Part shown: positions 8,314 to 16,138 of the stretch, piece after piece
Layout of the letters: each line of letters opens with the position of its first letter
How positions within the stretch are numbered: position 1 is the stretch's first letter
Origin: JAXMAR01 sp046350295
GTDB taxonomy: Bacteria > Planctomycetota > Planctomycetia > Gemmatales > Gemmataceae
Assembly (NCBI GenBank): GCA_046350295.1
Contig: JAXMAR010000028.1
Location: 35,537-99,536, forward strand
Direction of reading: 5' to 3'
DNA: 64,000 nt
Notes under the pieces: generated by a model
Databases searched by the model: none
What the model was told of the DNA's origin: nothing
Seen by the model: the letters and a program-made list of their open reading frames with translations, nothing else
Made by a program: the position numbers and the translations under genes

Positions 8314-9843
8314 TCACTCCTTCAGCGTCACCTTCGGTCCCGGCGCTCCGCGCGCCGCGTCGTACAGGGTCAATTCGACCGGACCTTTCGCGGCGTCAAT
8401 GGCTCGGTAGAACTCGGCCGGCGTCGCTACCGCTTCTGCCCCGACACGCGTGACAACGTCACCCACCTTCAGCATCGCGCCGTCCGCCGCGGAGCCCGGC
8501 TCCACGTCGGTGATGACGACGCCGCGCGGGATCGACAGCCAGCGCGCCAGTTGCTGCACGAGGATGCTGGCGTCGTCGACGCGCAGGCCGCGCCGGAACG
8601 GCCGTTTCCCCAGCGACGACACGATGGCGGCGGGGGCCGTCCAGAGCTTGGCCAGCGTGACCTCGACGCTGCGTGCGGCCAGGCCGGGTCGCGTGACGCG
8701 CAGCTTCACCTCGGCTCCCGCGAGTCGGCCGCCCAGAAGGAAGAACAGGTCGTCGTTGTTGTCGACCTTCTCCCCGTCGACCGCGACGATGCGCTCGCCG
8801 TCCTGAAGCTTGGCGGCCTCCGCCGGCGAGCCGCCGTACACATCCTTCACCATGACGCCCTTGCCGAAGGCGTGCTCGCTCAGACCGATGCCGAGAAAAC
8901 CATACTCCACCTCCTCGCCGCGCAGCAGCGTCTCGACGATCGGGCGGAATCGCGCGTCCATGGGAACGGCAAACGCCCCGCTCGGGTCGCCGACGATCCC
9001 GGGACCTGCGGTGACGAGCCCGACCAGGAGGCCGGCCTCGTCGAGGAGGGCGGTCCCCGACGGACCGAAGCGGGCCGGCGCCTCCAGGTGCAGCAGGCTG
9101 CCGAACTGGTGCAGCCATTTCCCATTGTCCTCGTCGGCATGGACGTTGAGCATCCGCCGCCGCCAGCCGTCCACGGTGGCCAGGGCCATGCTCGCCTTGG
9201 CCGCGCGCGGGCCGGGAGCGAAAGGCGCCGAAAGCCCGATCAGCGTCTGGCCGCGTTTGAGTGGACCGCTGCTGCCCAGACGGAGCGGCGTGAGCGGTTT
9301 GTCGACGTCGAGCAACCGCAAGATGGCCAGGTCGCTGCGCGGGTCCGCGGCATGGATGTCGGCGTAGCTGCCGGCGCCGTCGCTGAGCCGCACGAAGAGC
9401 TTGGCGGCGCCGCGGATGTCGTGGTAGTTCGTGAGGAGCAGGCCCTTTTCGTCGAGCACGACCGCGCCGCACGACGTTTCCGGCACGTGCCGCGGATCCC
9501 CCAGGTCCAGGCGCTCGCGCAGCAGCTCACGCTCGGCGCGGCTCAGGCCCGGCCAGCGGTCCAGATCGCGGGGCGCAAAACGGCCGAGCTTGCCGCGTGC
9601 CGCGTCGGCGGGCGCCTGGCCGAGCCTCTGATAGATGGGGGAGCGGGAGATGAAGACGCAAGCGACCGCCGGGTCGGCCTTGAGGCGGACGGCCGCGATG
9701 GCCCGAGGCGTGAGTTCCTGACATACGCCTTGGGACGGGGCGACGCAGAGCGAAGTGAGGACGGAAAGCGCGATCAGGCGGCCGCGCGGCGTCGAGGGGT
9801 TGCGCTTTCGTCCCGCGAACCCGGCTCGCGCTCCCTGGCGCAT
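8314..9843 (-). CDS. HtrA-like serine protease with two PDZ domains
   Basis: A 509-residue exported protein of the trypsin-like HtrA/DegP type. A signal-peptide-like segment (RLIALSVLTSLCVAPSQG) precedes the protease domain. The catalytic triad is visible: His141 in TNYHDIRG, Asp171 in DPRSDLAIL and Ser262 in FGPSGTALLD. A first PDZ domain spans about 305-385 (YGFLGIGLSE, VYGGSPAEAAKLQDGERIVA) and a second about 415-505 (GVVITDVEPGSAADGAMLKVGD). The ATG at 9843 is preceded by GAGG and gives a credible export signal. The active-site serine sits in GPSGT rather than the usual GNSGG, but the fold order is right. It probably works in extracytoplasmic protein quality control. Confidence 0.8.
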   Translation of the reverse strand: MRQGARAGFAGRKRNPSTPRGRLIALSVLTSLCVAPSQGVCQELTPRAIAAVRLKADPAVACVFISRSPIYQRLGQAPADAARGKLGRFAPRDLDRWPGLSRAERELLRERLDLGDPRHVPETSCGAVVLDEKGLLLTNYHDIRGAAKLFVRLSDGAGSYADIHAADPRSDLAILRLLDVDKPLTPLRLGSSGPLKRGQTLIGLSAPFAPGPRAAKASMALATVDGWRRRMLNVHADEDNGKWLHQFGSLLHLEAPARFGPSGTALLDEAGLLVGLVTAGPGIVGDPSGAFAVPMDARFRPIVETLLRGEEVEYGFLGIGLSEHAFGKGVMVKDVYGGSPAEAAKLQDGERIVAVDGEKVDNNDDLFFLLGGRLAGAEVKLRVTRPGLAARSVEVTLAKLWTAPAAIVSSLGKRPFRRGLRVDDASILVQQLARWLSIPRGVVITDVEPGSAADGAMLKVGDVVTRVGAEAVATPAEFYRAIDAAKGPVELTLYDAARGAPGPKVTLKE

Positions 9844-9960
9844 GGCGACCTCGAGGATCAAGGAAGAAGGACGGTGTCTGAAGCCACTTTCATCTTCTCT
9901 TATAGTCCACGCCCGCGCTTTCTTCACCAGGAAATCACGTCGGCGCGCGCAAAACAGAAA

Positions 9961-9989
9961 AGGCCAGGACCTCGTTGGAGGTCCTGGCC
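9961..9989 (-). terminator. Rho-independent terminator for the cysteine-rich gene
   Basis: Twelve-base perfect arms GGCCAGGACCTC / GAGGTCCTGGCC with a four-base loop. Read on the reverse strand it is followed by TTTTCTGTTTT, about 70 bases past the stop of the gene ending at 10060. Confidence 0.85.
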
Positions 9990-10059
9990 GGGCTGTTTCC
10001 GGATCGGGGCGCCCTTGCGGGCCCCCGATCAACGGTCGGGGCCACAGAGCGGGGGCGCG

Positions 10060-12072
10060 TTACTTGCAGGCGGAGCCGCAAGGATCGCAGCAGGGTTCGC
10101 AGCAGAACCGGTTGCGGAAGAGCCGCTGGAGCAGGCCTTCGCGGTGGCAGCCGGAATCGCAGCAGCTCGTCGTGCAGGTCGTGCACGTCGTGGTGCAGGC
10201 GGGCGGGCAGGCCGGCGGGCAAGCGGGCTTGCAGCAGGTGTCGCAGCAGGTGGAGCGGAAGCAACGCTCACGCAGCCAGTTCAGCCGGCACTTCGGAGCG
10301 CAACCCTCGTTGCAGCAGCTGGTCGTGCAGCAGCCGGTCGTGCAGGCCTTGGTTTCGCAGCACGGGGCCGGGCAAGCCGGACGGCACGGGGCCGGATCGC
10401 AGGCCACGCGGCGCGGCACCTTGACGCACACGTCGTAGGGGACGCAGACGGCGACCTTCTTGCGCACCGTGCAGGGAACCTGCTCGCACACCGTGTAGGG
10501 AACGCGGCAGTGGACCGTGCAGGGCTGCATGACGCACTCGGTGTAGCAGACCTTGCGCGGAACCTTGACGCATTCCTTCTCGCACACCTGAACGCAAACC
10601 TGGCGCGTCACCTGTTCCGGAACCATGGTGCAAACCTGGTACGGAATCTTCTTGACGCATTCCTCAATCACGTTCTCCTGCACCTGGTAGGTCACCTTGC
10701 GCGTCTTCTGGACCTGGACCATCTTGCAGGTGGTGTACGGCGTGACGACCTCGAAGGTCGCGCCTTCCTTGAAGGTCGCGCCCGGCGTCTCGGTACCGGA
10801 GGCGACACCCTTGGTGTCGATCCAGGCGCCGCGGACGCAACGGGTGCAGGTGTAGGGAACCTGCGTCTTCACGACCTCGCTCACCATCTTCTGGCAGGTG
10901 TAGGGAACCTGCTTGTTGACGACGGCGCCTTCCTTGAAGGTCCGGCCCGGGGCTTCGGTCTCGAACGCGGCGCCGGTCGAGTCCACCCACGCGCCCGTCA
11001 TGTTGCGGGTGCAGGTGTAGGGGACCGAGCGCTTCTCGGTCGTCATGACCTTGCGGACGCAGGTCGTCGGGACCTTCTCGACGACGTTCTCCCAAACCTG
11101 CGTGGTGCAGGGGACGTTCTCGGTGACGTAGCGGGTCTTCCACACCTTGCGGGTGCAGATCTGGTCGGGCTCGCGGCAGGTGACGCGAACGCGGCGCGTG
11201 GTGTGGTGCGTCTTGCAGGTGCACGGGTCGAAGCAGCAATCGCAGCATTCCTGCCACTTGGTGTAGCAGCGGCCCGGCTTGCAGTACTGCTCCTCGCAGC
11301 ACTCCTTCACGCAGCGCTTCACGCACTTGTTCACGGTGACGGTCTTGCACACCTTGCGGCAGCAATCCCGCATCACCGTCTCGCACACGTCCTTGCACAC
11401 GTTCACGCAGCACTCACGCACGTGCGTCTCCTGCACGCAGCGCGACACCTGGCAGCAAACGTTGCGGTAGTGCGTCTCGCACACCGGCTTGCACACCGTG
11501 TGGCAGCACTCGCGCACGTGCTGCTCGGCCACCGTCCGCGCCACCTGGCAATGGCACGCGTGCTGGTGCTGTTCGTAGACCGGAACGCATTCCGTGTACG
11601 GGCATTCCTTTTCCACGGTCCGGCACACCGGACGGCACACCTGGTACTTGCACTCCTTGATCTTGGTTTCCATCACCGGCTTCATGACGGTGCACGTCTC
11701 GGTCTTCATCACGTTCTTGACGACCGGACGGACGCAGTCTTCCAGGACTTCCTTGTACGCCGTCCTGTAGCAGGGCTTCATGACGGTCTTGCACTCGTCC
11801 CGGTAGCAGGTGCGGGTGACGGTCTTGTTGACGGTTTCGCACACCGTCTTGTAGCACGTATGCCAGCGCTTCTCCATGACGGTGTCATAGACCAGCCGGT
11901 AACGCGGCTGGCACTCGCCGCAATTGGACGAGAAGCAGCACTGTGCGTCGCAGCTTGGCGGGCAACAGCCTGAAAATCTGGCGGCGCCGCAGTGCTGCGC
12001 GGACGCGGTCTGGACAGCCCCGAACAGGCTGCACAGCGCGACCACGAGCGGCGCTCCCATGCGCATCCTCAT
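10060..12072 (-). CDS. YTV-type giant cysteine-rich exported protein
   Basis: A 670-residue protein with a signal peptide (RMGAPLVVALCSLFGAVQTA) and, by hand count, about 100 cysteines. Short repeats such as VPYTC, YTCTR, CETV, CKTV and VCETH recur throughout. Two near-identical inserts, GAWVDSTGAAFETEAPG and GAWIDTKGVASGTETPG, each followed by TFKEGA, interrupt the pattern. The C-terminus is a dense CC / PACPPAC region. It matches the planctomycete YTV-repeat cysteine-rich proteins that have been proposed as components of a proteinaceous wall; that role is from memory, not shown here. The ATG at 12072 has a GGAGG site eight bases upstream. No enzyme motif is visible. Many disulfide crosslinks are likely. 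Confidence 0.8.
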   Translation of the reverse strand: MRMRMGAPLVVALCSLFGAVQTASAQHCGAARFSGCCPPSCDAQCCFSSNCGECQPRYRLVYDTVMEKRWHTCYKTVCETVNKTVTRTCYRDECKTVMKPCYRTAYKEVLEDCVRPVVKNVMKTETCTVMKPVMETKIKECKYQVCRPVCRTVEKECPYTECVPVYEQHQHACHCQVARTVAEQHVRECCHTVCKPVCETHYRNVCCQVSRCVQETHVRECCVNVCKDVCETVMRDCCRKVCKTVTVNKCVKRCVKECCEEQYCKPGRCYTKWQECCDCCFDPCTCKTHHTTRRVRVTCREPDQICTRKVWKTRYVTENVPCTTQVWENVVEKVPTTCVRKVMTTEKRSVPYTCTRNMTGAWVDSTGAAFETEAPGRTFKEGAVVNKQVPYTCQKMVSEVVKTQVPYTCTRCVRGAWIDTKGVASGTETPGATFKEGATFEVVTPYTTCKMVQVQKTRKVTYQVQENVIEECVKKIPYQVCTMVPEQVTRQVCVQVCEKECVKVPRKVCYTECVMQPCTVHCRVPYTVCEQVPCTVRKKVAVCVPYDVCVKVPRRVACDPAPCRPACPAPCCETKACTTGCCTTSCCNEGCAPKCRLNWLRERCFRSTCCDTCCKPACPPACPPACTTTCTTCTTSCCDSGCHREGLLQRLFRNRFCCEPCCDPCGSACK

Positions 12073-12636
12073 GATTTTGGCCTCCTCATCGGCACAAAGG
12101 GGGAATGGGCCGGTCCCACTCCAACACAAAGGTGGTTGACACGGGTCGCGGTGAGACTGCCCGTTCCCGGATCTGAGCCGAGATCATGTTCCGGGCGTGA
12201 CCCCTTTTGACCCAGCTAATTGAGCTTGCGTCCCTGACCCCAGTCGCGGAACGCCCTCAACCCGTTCACCCTCCTTTATCGGCGGCCTTTTCCCGACTCG
12301 ATCATGGACACGCCCGTTTGTGCCGCTTACCCGGCCCCTGTCCTTGACTGTCACGCCGCTTGTAACGCGCTTACGGTCCAGGCAAAGGCGGCAAGGTAGG
12401 AGAAATCAGCCCGGCAAAATGCGAAAAAGGCGTGAGGGACGCTCGGTTCGCTGGTCGCTCAAAGGCGCCAGTCCGAATCCGAACACTCGAAGGGAAGTGA
12501 ATCCATTGGCGCGCCCCCGCCGCCGCGCCAGGCGGAGAAAGTGATTCGTAGTGGACGCGGCATCAATTATGAGACAACAGATGGGTCAGACGCGAGCCAC
12601 GGCGGGCCGGGCACGCAGGAAACGCGTCCCGCCGGC
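12073..12636. other. Intergenic region, no gene seen
   Basis: About 560 bases between the divergently placed upstream end of the cysteine-rich gene and the 3' end of the glycosyltransferase. Open frames here have arginine/proline-rich compositions typical of non-coding GC-rich DNA. No hairpin or promoter is convincing apart from the ribosome site of the cysteine-rich gene. Confidence 0.4.
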
Positions 12637-13962
12637 CTAATGGAGGCCCCAAAGTGCGCACAATCGTCGCGCCAGCCGTCCAAGCGGCCGCAGCGGCGTC
12701 ATCACAAAATGCCCCGTTTTCCATGTCCAGGAACGCTGCGCCGCCGCCAGGGCCGTGACGGCCTCGTGCCGCAGCCCATCTTGCCGCTCGACTTCCCGGC
12801 GGCACTCCGCCAGGTCACGCTCGCGTCCGGCCAACTCCTGACGCAAGGCGGCCACCTCCTCCGCACGATGCCGAAGCTCATCTTGGCGCCGCGCGATCTC
12901 CTCGTCCCGACGTCTCACGTCGCCGAGGGCGGCGCTCAATTCGGCGTCGCGGCGGTCCCACTGCGCCTGAATGTCCGAGGTGAAGGCGACTTGCCGGGAC
13001 ACGCTCCGCTCGCGCTCTTGTTCGAGGAGGGCCGCCAGCGCGGCGTGACGGCCGGCGAGCGTCTCGGCCAAGTCCAGGACGACACGCCAGGCGTGTGCCT
13101 CGTCGTCCCGGTCCGGTGTGTAACGGAGCGGACCGCCCCGGTACGCCAACGGATCGCGCACGGTCGCGGCAGTCGGGCGCGGTCCGTGCATGGATGAATA
13201 GTCCTCCGCGCTCGACCGCAACGCCCGGTCGAAGCCGCGTGGATCCCGCTTGAGCAACAGGAAGGGCGCCCGGTAGTGCCAGCCCCAGCCGAGGTGACGG
13301 TCCGGCATGGCCTGGTATTGCAGGTAGTTGGTGGCAATCTTGACTCGGTACTGGCCGGCGCTGCGGATCGGAAAGTGGGCAAGATGGGCGGTCGGAAGCG
13401 CTATCGCTTCACAGGCCGCGGCGCCCAAGAAAATTCGGTGCGAGCCATTTTCCAGCCGTGCGTCCGCATCGAGCGCCAGCGTCCGCGGCACGATCAGCTT
13501 CGCATGCGGATGCGGTTCCTCGACCAAGCGCCACCCCAGTCGCCGCGCCGGATTCAACTCGGCCGCGTCATCTCCGTCGTCCGGCACGTAGGTCCGCCAC
13601 GGAAGCGCCAGTGGCCGCGTCGGGTCGGCGCCCTGCGGCGGCAATACCCCGGCCGAAGCCAGAAACTCGTCCGCGTCCAGCATGACTACCCAGTCCGCCC
13701 CGTGATGACCCGCGGCCTCGCGCATGAGACGCGTCGATCGATCCGCGTGATACTTTCCCAGGGAGGAGTCGTCGATAACCTCCAATGCCAGACGTTCCGC
13801 CTGCAACGCCGCGAGCACAGCCCGCGTCCCGTCCTGGCTGCCGTTATCCAGCACGATCAGCCGGTCGACGAACGCGAGCGTGTGCCGCACGAACGGCTCG
13901 ACGATGTCGACCTCGTTCTTGACGCACGCAGCGGCAACGAGCTTCGCGCCGGACTGGAACAT
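12637..13962 (-). CDS. Family 2 glycosyltransferase with C-terminal coiled coil
   Basis: A 441-residue protein. The first 250 residues are a GT-A glycosyltransferase of the Glyco_tranf_2_4 type: AACVKNEVDIVEPFVRHTLA, IVLDNGSQDGT and the metal-binding DxD in VVMLDADEFLA. Residues about 310-400 form a long charged coiled coil (RRRDEEIARRQDELRHRAEE). A short conserved-looking tail follows with SWTWKTGHFVMTPLRPLGR, a pattern I associate with rhamnan/O-antigen glycosyltransferases that carry such tails. No signal peptide or membrane span. The donor and acceptor sugars are unknown. A surface-polysaccharide role fits the nucleotide-sugar genes at 2.7-5 kb, but they are not adjacent. Confidence 0.75.
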   Translation of the reverse strand: MFQSGAKLVAAACVKNEVDIVEPFVRHTLAFVDRLIVLDNGSQDGTRAVLAALQAERLALEVIDDSSLGKYHADRSTRLMREAAGHHGADWVVMLDADEFLASAGVLPPQGADPTRPLALPWRTYVPDDGDDAAELNPARRLGWRLVEEPHPHAKLIVPRTLALDADARLENGSHRIFLGAAACEAIALPTAHLAHFPIRSAGQYRVKIATNYLQYQAMPDRHLGWGWHYRAPFLLLKRDPRGFDRALRSSAEDYSSMHGPRPTAATVRDPLAYRGGPLRYTPDRDDEAHAWRVVLDLAETLAGRHAALAALLEQERERSVSRQVAFTSDIQAQWDRRDAELSAALGDVRRRDEEIARRQDELRHRAEEVAALRQELAGRERDLAECRREVERQDGLRHEAVTALAAAQRSWTWKTGHFVMTPLRPLGRLARRLCALWGLH

Positions 13963-14345
13963 GCAAAGTCACACTGTCCAAAGGAGACCGATTGCAGCCG
14001 GTGAAGGCGGCTTTGCAACGCAAAAGGGGACTGTCCCTTTCGCTCCAGCGCAAAACCGGGTCTTTTGCGAGGTCCAGAGGGACTGTCCCCTTTTGCGTTG
14101 CAAAGCCCGTGAACGCTGAGAGACGCCGTATCCCTTTCATCGGAATCGGCACAACCGGCGCTTGAGACGCTTCCGGAATCAACCATATTCGCGGATACTC
14201 AGCGGAACTCGGAAGACTCCGCTTCGCCCCTGGTGGGTCGGCCCCATAAACTTGGTAGCGACCGATCAACTTCGCCGCCAATGCGAATGGGGACGGTCGC
14301 TTTCGCCCGGGGCGCCAGTCCGCCCGGCCGTCCGGAGACCATCCC
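13963..14345. other. Intergenic region holding the hairpin element
   Basis: The 383 bases between the divergent glycosyltransferase and oxidoreductase genes contain the hairpin repeat (14009-14107). In the remaining 240 bases I see no coding segment and no clear promoter pair. Confidence 0.5.
14009..14107. repeat. ~100-base hairpin (MITE/REP-like) element, copy 1
   Basis: Terminal inverted repeats start GGCTTTGCAACG and end CGTTGCAAAGCC. Each arm carries an inner palindrome of the form GGGGACwGTCCC. The whole 99 bases could fold into one long hairpin. A homologous copy of 100 bases lies at 31543-31642 with the same ends and the shared interior CTTTTGCGAGG. The element lies 46 bases upstream of the glycosyltransferase start. 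No transposase is in it, so mobilisation would have to be in trans. Confidence 0.85.
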
Positions 14346-15332
14346 ATGACCAACAAAGTCCGCTGGGGCATCCTCGGCGTCGCCAACATCAACCAGCGTC
14401 TCCTTCCCGCCTTCGCCAAGGCCCAGAACGCCCAGCTCGCCGCCATCGCCAGCCGCTCCCTCGACAAGGCCCAGGCCGCCGCCAGGGCCGCCGGCATCCC
14501 CCAAGCCTACGGGACCTACGAGCAACTGCTGGACGACCCGAACATCGACGCCGTCTACATCCCCCTGCCCAACCACCTGCACGCCCCGTGGACCCGGGCG
14601 GCCGCCGATCGCGGCAAGCACGTCCTTTGTGAAAAGCCCCTCTGTCCAAGCGCCGCCGAAGCCGCCGCGCTCGTCGCCTACTGCAAGCAAAAAAAGATCT
14701 CCCTCATGGACGGCTTCATGTGGCCGCACCATCCGCGCACCCACCTGCTGCGCCAGTTCCTCGACCAGGGGGGCATCGGCCCGGTCCGGCACGTCACCGG
14801 CTCGTTCACCTTCTTGCTCGCCGATGATCCGCGGAATATCCGCCTCAGCCCCGAGGCCGGCGGCGGCGGCCTGCTCGACGTCGGCTGCTACCCCGTCTAC
14901 GGCATTCGCTGGGCCATGCAGGCTGAGCCCGTCCGCGTCCTCGCCAGCGCCTGCTTCGAGCACGGCGTCGACGTCTTCCTCATGGGCCAGCTCTGGTTTC
15001 CGGACGGCCGAAGCGCCTGCTTCGATTGCGGCTTCACCCATCCCTTCCGCCAGTCGCTGGAAATCGCCGGCACAAAAGGAGTCGTCTTCCTTCAGGACAT
15101 GTGGCTGCCGCCGCCCAAGGCCATCTTCGAAATCCGCCGCGAGGGGAGCTACCAGGTCGAGCAGATGGGCGTGGAGGGCCGCGACCAGATCGTCTGTATG
15201 CTGGAAAACTTCGGCCGGGCCGTGCTGGAAAAGAAGCCGGTCGCTCCGGACCCCGAGGAAGCGGTCAAGACACTGCGCGTTCTCGACGCTCTGACCCGTT
15301 CGGCGCGCGAAGGCAAACCCGTTGACGTGTAG
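14346..15332 (+). CDS. Gfo/Idh/MocA-family NAD(P)-dependent oxidoreductase
   Basis: A 328-residue cytoplasmic dehydrogenase acting on a sugar, inositol or similar compound. The N-terminal Rossmann fold reads VRWGILGVANINQRLLPAFA, followed by IDAVYIPLPNHLHAPWT and the signature GKHVLCEKPLCPSAAEA with the conserved Glu-Lys-Pro. The C-terminal half contains GGGGLLDVGCYPVYGIRWAM, where the catalytic region of this family lies. Length is normal for the family. No genes of a defined pathway lie next to it, so the substrate is unknown. It converges on the infC gene. Confidence 0.85.
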   Translation: MTNKVRWGILGVANINQRLLPAFAKAQNAQLAAIASRSLDKAQAAARAAGIPQAYGTYEQLLDDPNIDAVYIPLPNHLHAPWTRAAADRGKHVLCEKPLCPSAAEAAALVAYCKQKKISLMDGFMWPHHPRTHLLRQFLDQGGIGPVRHVTGSFTFLLADDPRNIRLSPEAGGGGLLDVGCYPVYGIRWAMQAEPVRVLASACFEHGVDVFLMGQLWFPDGRSACFDCGFTHPFRQSLEIAGTKGVVFLQDMWLPPPKAIFEIRREGSYQVEQMGVEGRDQIVCMLENFGRAVLEKKPVAPDPEEAVKTLRVLDALTRSAREGKPVDV

Positions 15333-15354
15333 ACAGGGATTCCCACCGCGGAGA

Positions 15355-15436
15355 ACGTAGGGTGCGTGAAAACGCACCGACTCATCGCCGAGCGTCGGCC
15401 GGAGACGGCATAGGCCCGGCATGGAAACGCCGGGCT
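15355..15436. repeat. Pair of short hairpin palindromes
   Basis: Between the convergent oxidoreductase and infC genes are two small stem-loops, GGTGCGTGAAAACGCACC and GCCCGGCATGGAAACGCCGGGC-like arms (GCCCGGC/GCCGGGC). They resemble the small GC-rich palindromes that end other genes in the window. They may serve as terminators, though neither has a clear T tract. Confidence 0.45.
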
Positions 15437-15456
15437 CACGCCGCTCGAACGATGGA

Positions 15457-15975
15457 TCACTTCGGCGCCAGCATCATCGACATGCGCTTGCCTTCCATGC
15501 CCGGCATCTTCTCGACCTTGGCGGATTCGAGGAGGCGCTGGAGCATCATCTCGAGGATGCGCTTGCCTTCTTCGATGTGTTGCAACTCGCGCCCCTTGAA
15601 GAGGACGTAGACCAGCACCTTGTCCTTGTGCTCCAGGAACTTCTTGGCCTGGTTCACCTTGGTCTCGATGTCATGGTCCCCCGTCTTGGGGCGCAGCCGG
15701 ATTTCCTTGAGCTTCTGGTGGTGCGTCTTGGTCTTGTCTTTGGCTTTCTGCTTTTGCAAGAACTTGAACTTGCCGAAGTCCATGATCTTGCACACCGGCG
15801 GTCGCTCGGTGGCGGCCACCTCCACCAGGTCCAGACCCGCTTCGCGGGCCATGTCAAGGGCCTGGCTGGTCGGTACGACCCCCACCTGCTCGCCGGCAGG
15901 ACCGATCAGGCGCACCGGGCTGATGCGAATTTGCTCGTTGACTCTTTGGTGATCTTTCCCTGGCGGAGGAGGCAA
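15457..15975 (-). CDS. infC: Translation initiation factor IF-3
   Basis: A 172-residue factor that binds the 30S subunit and secures start-codon choice. The N-domain reads RVNEQIRISPVRLIGPAGEQ and SQALDMAREAGLDLVEVA, then the linker PPVCKIMDFGKFKFLQKQKAK, then the C-domain LKEIRLRPKTGDHDIETKVNQA and KVLVYVLFKGRELQH. A stop codon lies two codons above the TTG at 15975, and GGGAG stands eight bases before that TTG, so TTG is the likely start; unusual start codons in infC are known to serve autoregulation. Unlike in many bacteria, the ribosomal protein genes rpmI and rplT are not directly downstream. Confidence 0.9.
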   Translation of the reverse strand: MPPPPGKDHQRVNEQIRISPVRLIGPAGEQVGVVPTSQALDMAREAGLDLVEVAATERPPVCKIMDFGKFKFLQKQKAKDKTKTHHQKLKEIRLRPKTGDHDIETKVNQAKKFLEHKDKVLVYVLFKGRELQHIEEGKRILEMMLQRLLESAKVEKMPGMEGKRMSMMLAPK

Positions 15976-16138
15976 GGACTATCTTCTCCCGAATAGTGAT
16001 CGACTGAGGCGACGCCTTTCCGCGGGATGACACTCCCGCGCATCGCTGCATCTGAATATCCTTACATTTGCTGAGCCTTCCGTCAACGCATTTTGGGCCC
16101 CGGTTGAGAACTTCGGGCGCCCACGCGCCGCCAGGTCC

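Noticed and set aside
8551..11973. A 1140-codon open frame on the forward strand.
   Set aside because: It is antisense to two well-supported reverse-strand genes (HtrA-like protease and cysteine-rich protein), has an Arg/Ala/His-biased composition and no recognisable domain. High GC content produces such frames.
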